The notes under the pieces were generated by a model, which was given only the letters and a program-made list of their open reading frames with translations, ran no database searches and was not told the DNA's origin. Both the position numbers and the translations under genes were made by a program. DNA of 44,504 bases from NCBI GenBank assembly GCA_028285545.1, contig JANQPA010000022.1, forward strand, positions 1 to 44,504, written 5' to 3'. Shown here piece by piece: positions 43,586 through 44,504 of this stretch; the first letter of the stretch is position 1, and each line of letters starts with the position of its first letter. This stretch comes from Saprospiraceae bacterium (GTDB taxonomy: Bacteria > Bacteroidota > Bacteroidia > Chitinophagales > Saprospiraceae).

Positions 43586-44386
43586 ATGGAAAAGGCAGTT
43601 TATAATCAGATCGCAGAAGAATACAAAAAATCCAAAAATTTATCTTTTAGAGTTTTAATTGAAGAATATTCGCTGTTCAAAATGGCAGGTGATATTAAAG
43701 GCTTAAGTGTTTTGGATTTAGCCTGCGGGGAAGGTCATTATACTAGAAAATTGAAGGAGCAAGGTGCCAGAGAAGTATTAGGTGTAGATATCTCTTCTGA
43801 ATTGATAAAACTTGCCCAGGCAACCGAAGCTGCAAAGCCACTTGGTTGCAAATACTTGACTGAAAATGTAGCCAGGTTACCAGAATTGGATCAATTTGAT
43901 ATGGCTGTGGCCATGTATTTATTGAATTATGCCAAAACAAAAGAAGAATTAGTAGCCTTTTGTAAAGCTATTTATAATCAGCTTAAGCCTGGAGCACAAT
44001 TTATTGGCTTTAATGATAATGTAGCCAATGACCCTGCAAAATATGATTCCTACCGAAAATATGGCTTTAAAAAAGAATGCTCTCCTTACCGTAAAGAAGG
44101 TGATCCCATTCAATATACTTTTTATAATGAAGATGGATCTATTTGCCAGTTTGATCATTATTTCTTGTCTCCTCAAACCTATGAAGAGGCCTTCCAAGAA
44201 GCTGGCTTTGATGATTTCCAGTGGGTATGGCCCAGTGTTCACCCAACGGAGAGAGGGAATGAATTTTGGAATGAATTTATTTTAGATCCTCCTGTTATTG
44301 GTTTTGTAGCCTATAAACCAGATACCGTATTTCGGCATAGAAAATCCTATGTGGGTTGGGCGGTACAGAATGTATGGATGTTGTAG
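43586..44386 (+). CDS. Class I SAM-dependent methyltransferase
   Basis: The 266 residues have motif I VLDLACGEGHYTRKL (42-56), the acidic D68 closing strand 2 in VLGVDISSELI, and motif-IV-like DQFDMAVAMYLLNYA. The family is Methyltransf_11/25-like (UbiE-type fold). The C-terminal part (KKECSPYRKEGDPIQYTF ... HYFLSPQTYEEAFQEAGFDDFQWVWPS) suggests a small-molecule acceptor, as seen in toxin or natural-product methyltransferases, but the substrate is not known. It is cytoplasmic. It has its own predicted promoter (element C) and ends 20 bp before the incoming IS. The downstream neighbour is lost at the window edge. Confidence 0.85.
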   Translation: MEKAVYNQIAEEYKKSKNLSFRVLIEEYSLFKMAGDIKGLSVLDLACGEGHYTRKLKEQGAREVLGVDISSELIKLAQATEAAKPLGCKYLTENVARLPELDQFDMAVAMYLLNYAKTKEELVAFCKAIYNQLKPGAQFIGFNDNVANDPAKYDSYRKYGFKKECSPYRKEGDPIQYTFYNEDGSICQFDHYFLSPQTYEEAFQEAGFDDFQWVWPSVHPTERGNEFWNEFILDPPVIGFVAYKPDTVFRHRKSYVGWAVQNVWML

Positions 44387-44406
44387 AAGGATAATAATGA
44401 GGAAAA

Positions 44407-44424
44407 AACATGAGTCATCCCGAA
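44407..44424 (+). repeat. IS left terminal inverted repeat (18 bp)
   Basis: AACATGAGTCATCCCGAA, perfect complement of the right repeat at 567-584. Confidence 0.8.
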
Positions 44425-44445
44425 AAAAAAGGGATGAAAAATAAA

Positions 44446-44502
44446 AGGCCTTTTGTTTAATTTCGAGGGATAACGACAAACTTCGAAAAAGACAAAAGGC
44501 CT
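44446..44502. repeat. Subterminal inverted repeat within the IS
   Basis: AGGCCTTTTGT and its exact complement ACAAAAGGCCT are separated by 35 bp. It would fold in a transcript running into the element and could shield the transposase from read-through expression. Confidence 0.55.
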
Positions 44503-44504
44503 AT

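Larger units (their letters stand above)
44407..44504 (+). mobile_element. Left end of a second IS4-family copy (cut by window edge)
   Basis: It begins with the 18-bp terminal repeat AACATGAGTCATCCCGAA, the reverse complement of 567-584, in an orientation that puts the transposase start beyond the window. It includes an internal hairpin (44446-44456 with 44492-44502, AGGCCTTTTGT / ACAAAAGGCCT). The transposase gene has not started by 44504. Confidence 0.75.

Noticed and set aside
1..44504. Composite transposon carried by the two IS copies
   Set aside because: The 43.8 kb between them holds core genes such as purL and ppdK. A contig broken at a repeated IS is a simpler explanation.
1..44504. 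CRISPR arrays, tRNA or rRNA genes, prophage
   Set aside because: No regularly spaced repeats, no cloverleaf or T-loop signatures, and no phage structural genes were seen on either strand.

Overview
This window looks like a chromosomal segment from a member of the Bacteroidota. It is AT-rich, Shine-Dalgarno sequences are scarce, and the gene families are typical of that phylum: AraC-fused hybrid kinases, a LytTR two-component system, a single-chain PurL, DUF2461, secreted BNR-repeat proteins, a C39 exporter with a very short GG leader, and CFB-like TAnnTTTG promoter boxes. I cannot assign an order with confidence; Saprospiria or Cytophagia would fit. No rRNA, tRNA, CRISPR array or prophage is visible. 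Both ends run into an IS4-family insertion sequence: the right end of one copy lies at the left edge, and the left end of a second copy, in the same orientation, lies at the right edge. The window is therefore probably an assembly contig broken at a repeated IS.

Layout. 1-584: IS remnant. 601-6017: dodecin, an M1 metallopeptidase, then a leftward operon of MBL-fold hydrolase, SxtJ-like membrane protein, DUF5989 microprotein and NodU/CmcH-type carbamoyltransferase. 6278-11450: signalling block with a sensorless REC-kinase-REC-AraC hybrid, an ECF-type sigma factor and a membrane histidine kinase. 11492-20939: NTF2-like secreted protein, DUF2461 protein, a large secreted BNR-propeller protein, an O-antigen-ligase-like/TPR membrane protein and a transglutaminase-like lipoprotein. 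20936-25618: a leftward cassette of PLP aminotransferase, multi-pass membrane protein, 61-residue GG-leader peptide and peptidase-containing ABC exporter (PCAT). 25781-33477: pyruvate phosphate dikinase, a DoxX-like protein, a LytS/LytTR pair, and a divergent two-gene ABC transporter. 34326-39113: a three-gene operon in which a secreted TPR-CHAT protease-like protein sits between two paralogous proteins sharing the same C-terminal tail. 39119-44386: purL, a DinB-like protein and a methyltransferase.

The most interesting parts are, first, the CHAT operon. Its two flanking proteins end in nearly the same 17 residues (FDxGDPKRDAxVExEEV), and a decayed third copy of that tail lies just upstream, which suggests a protease/partner system that gains and loses members. 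Second is the GG-peptide/PCAT cassette, which probably makes a secreted tyrosine-rich, two-cysteine peptide. Third is a roughly 74-bp element repeated without gaps in front of the sigma factor, in the long leader of the histidine kinase, and in front of the methyltransferase; it looks like a shared promoter or regulon signature.
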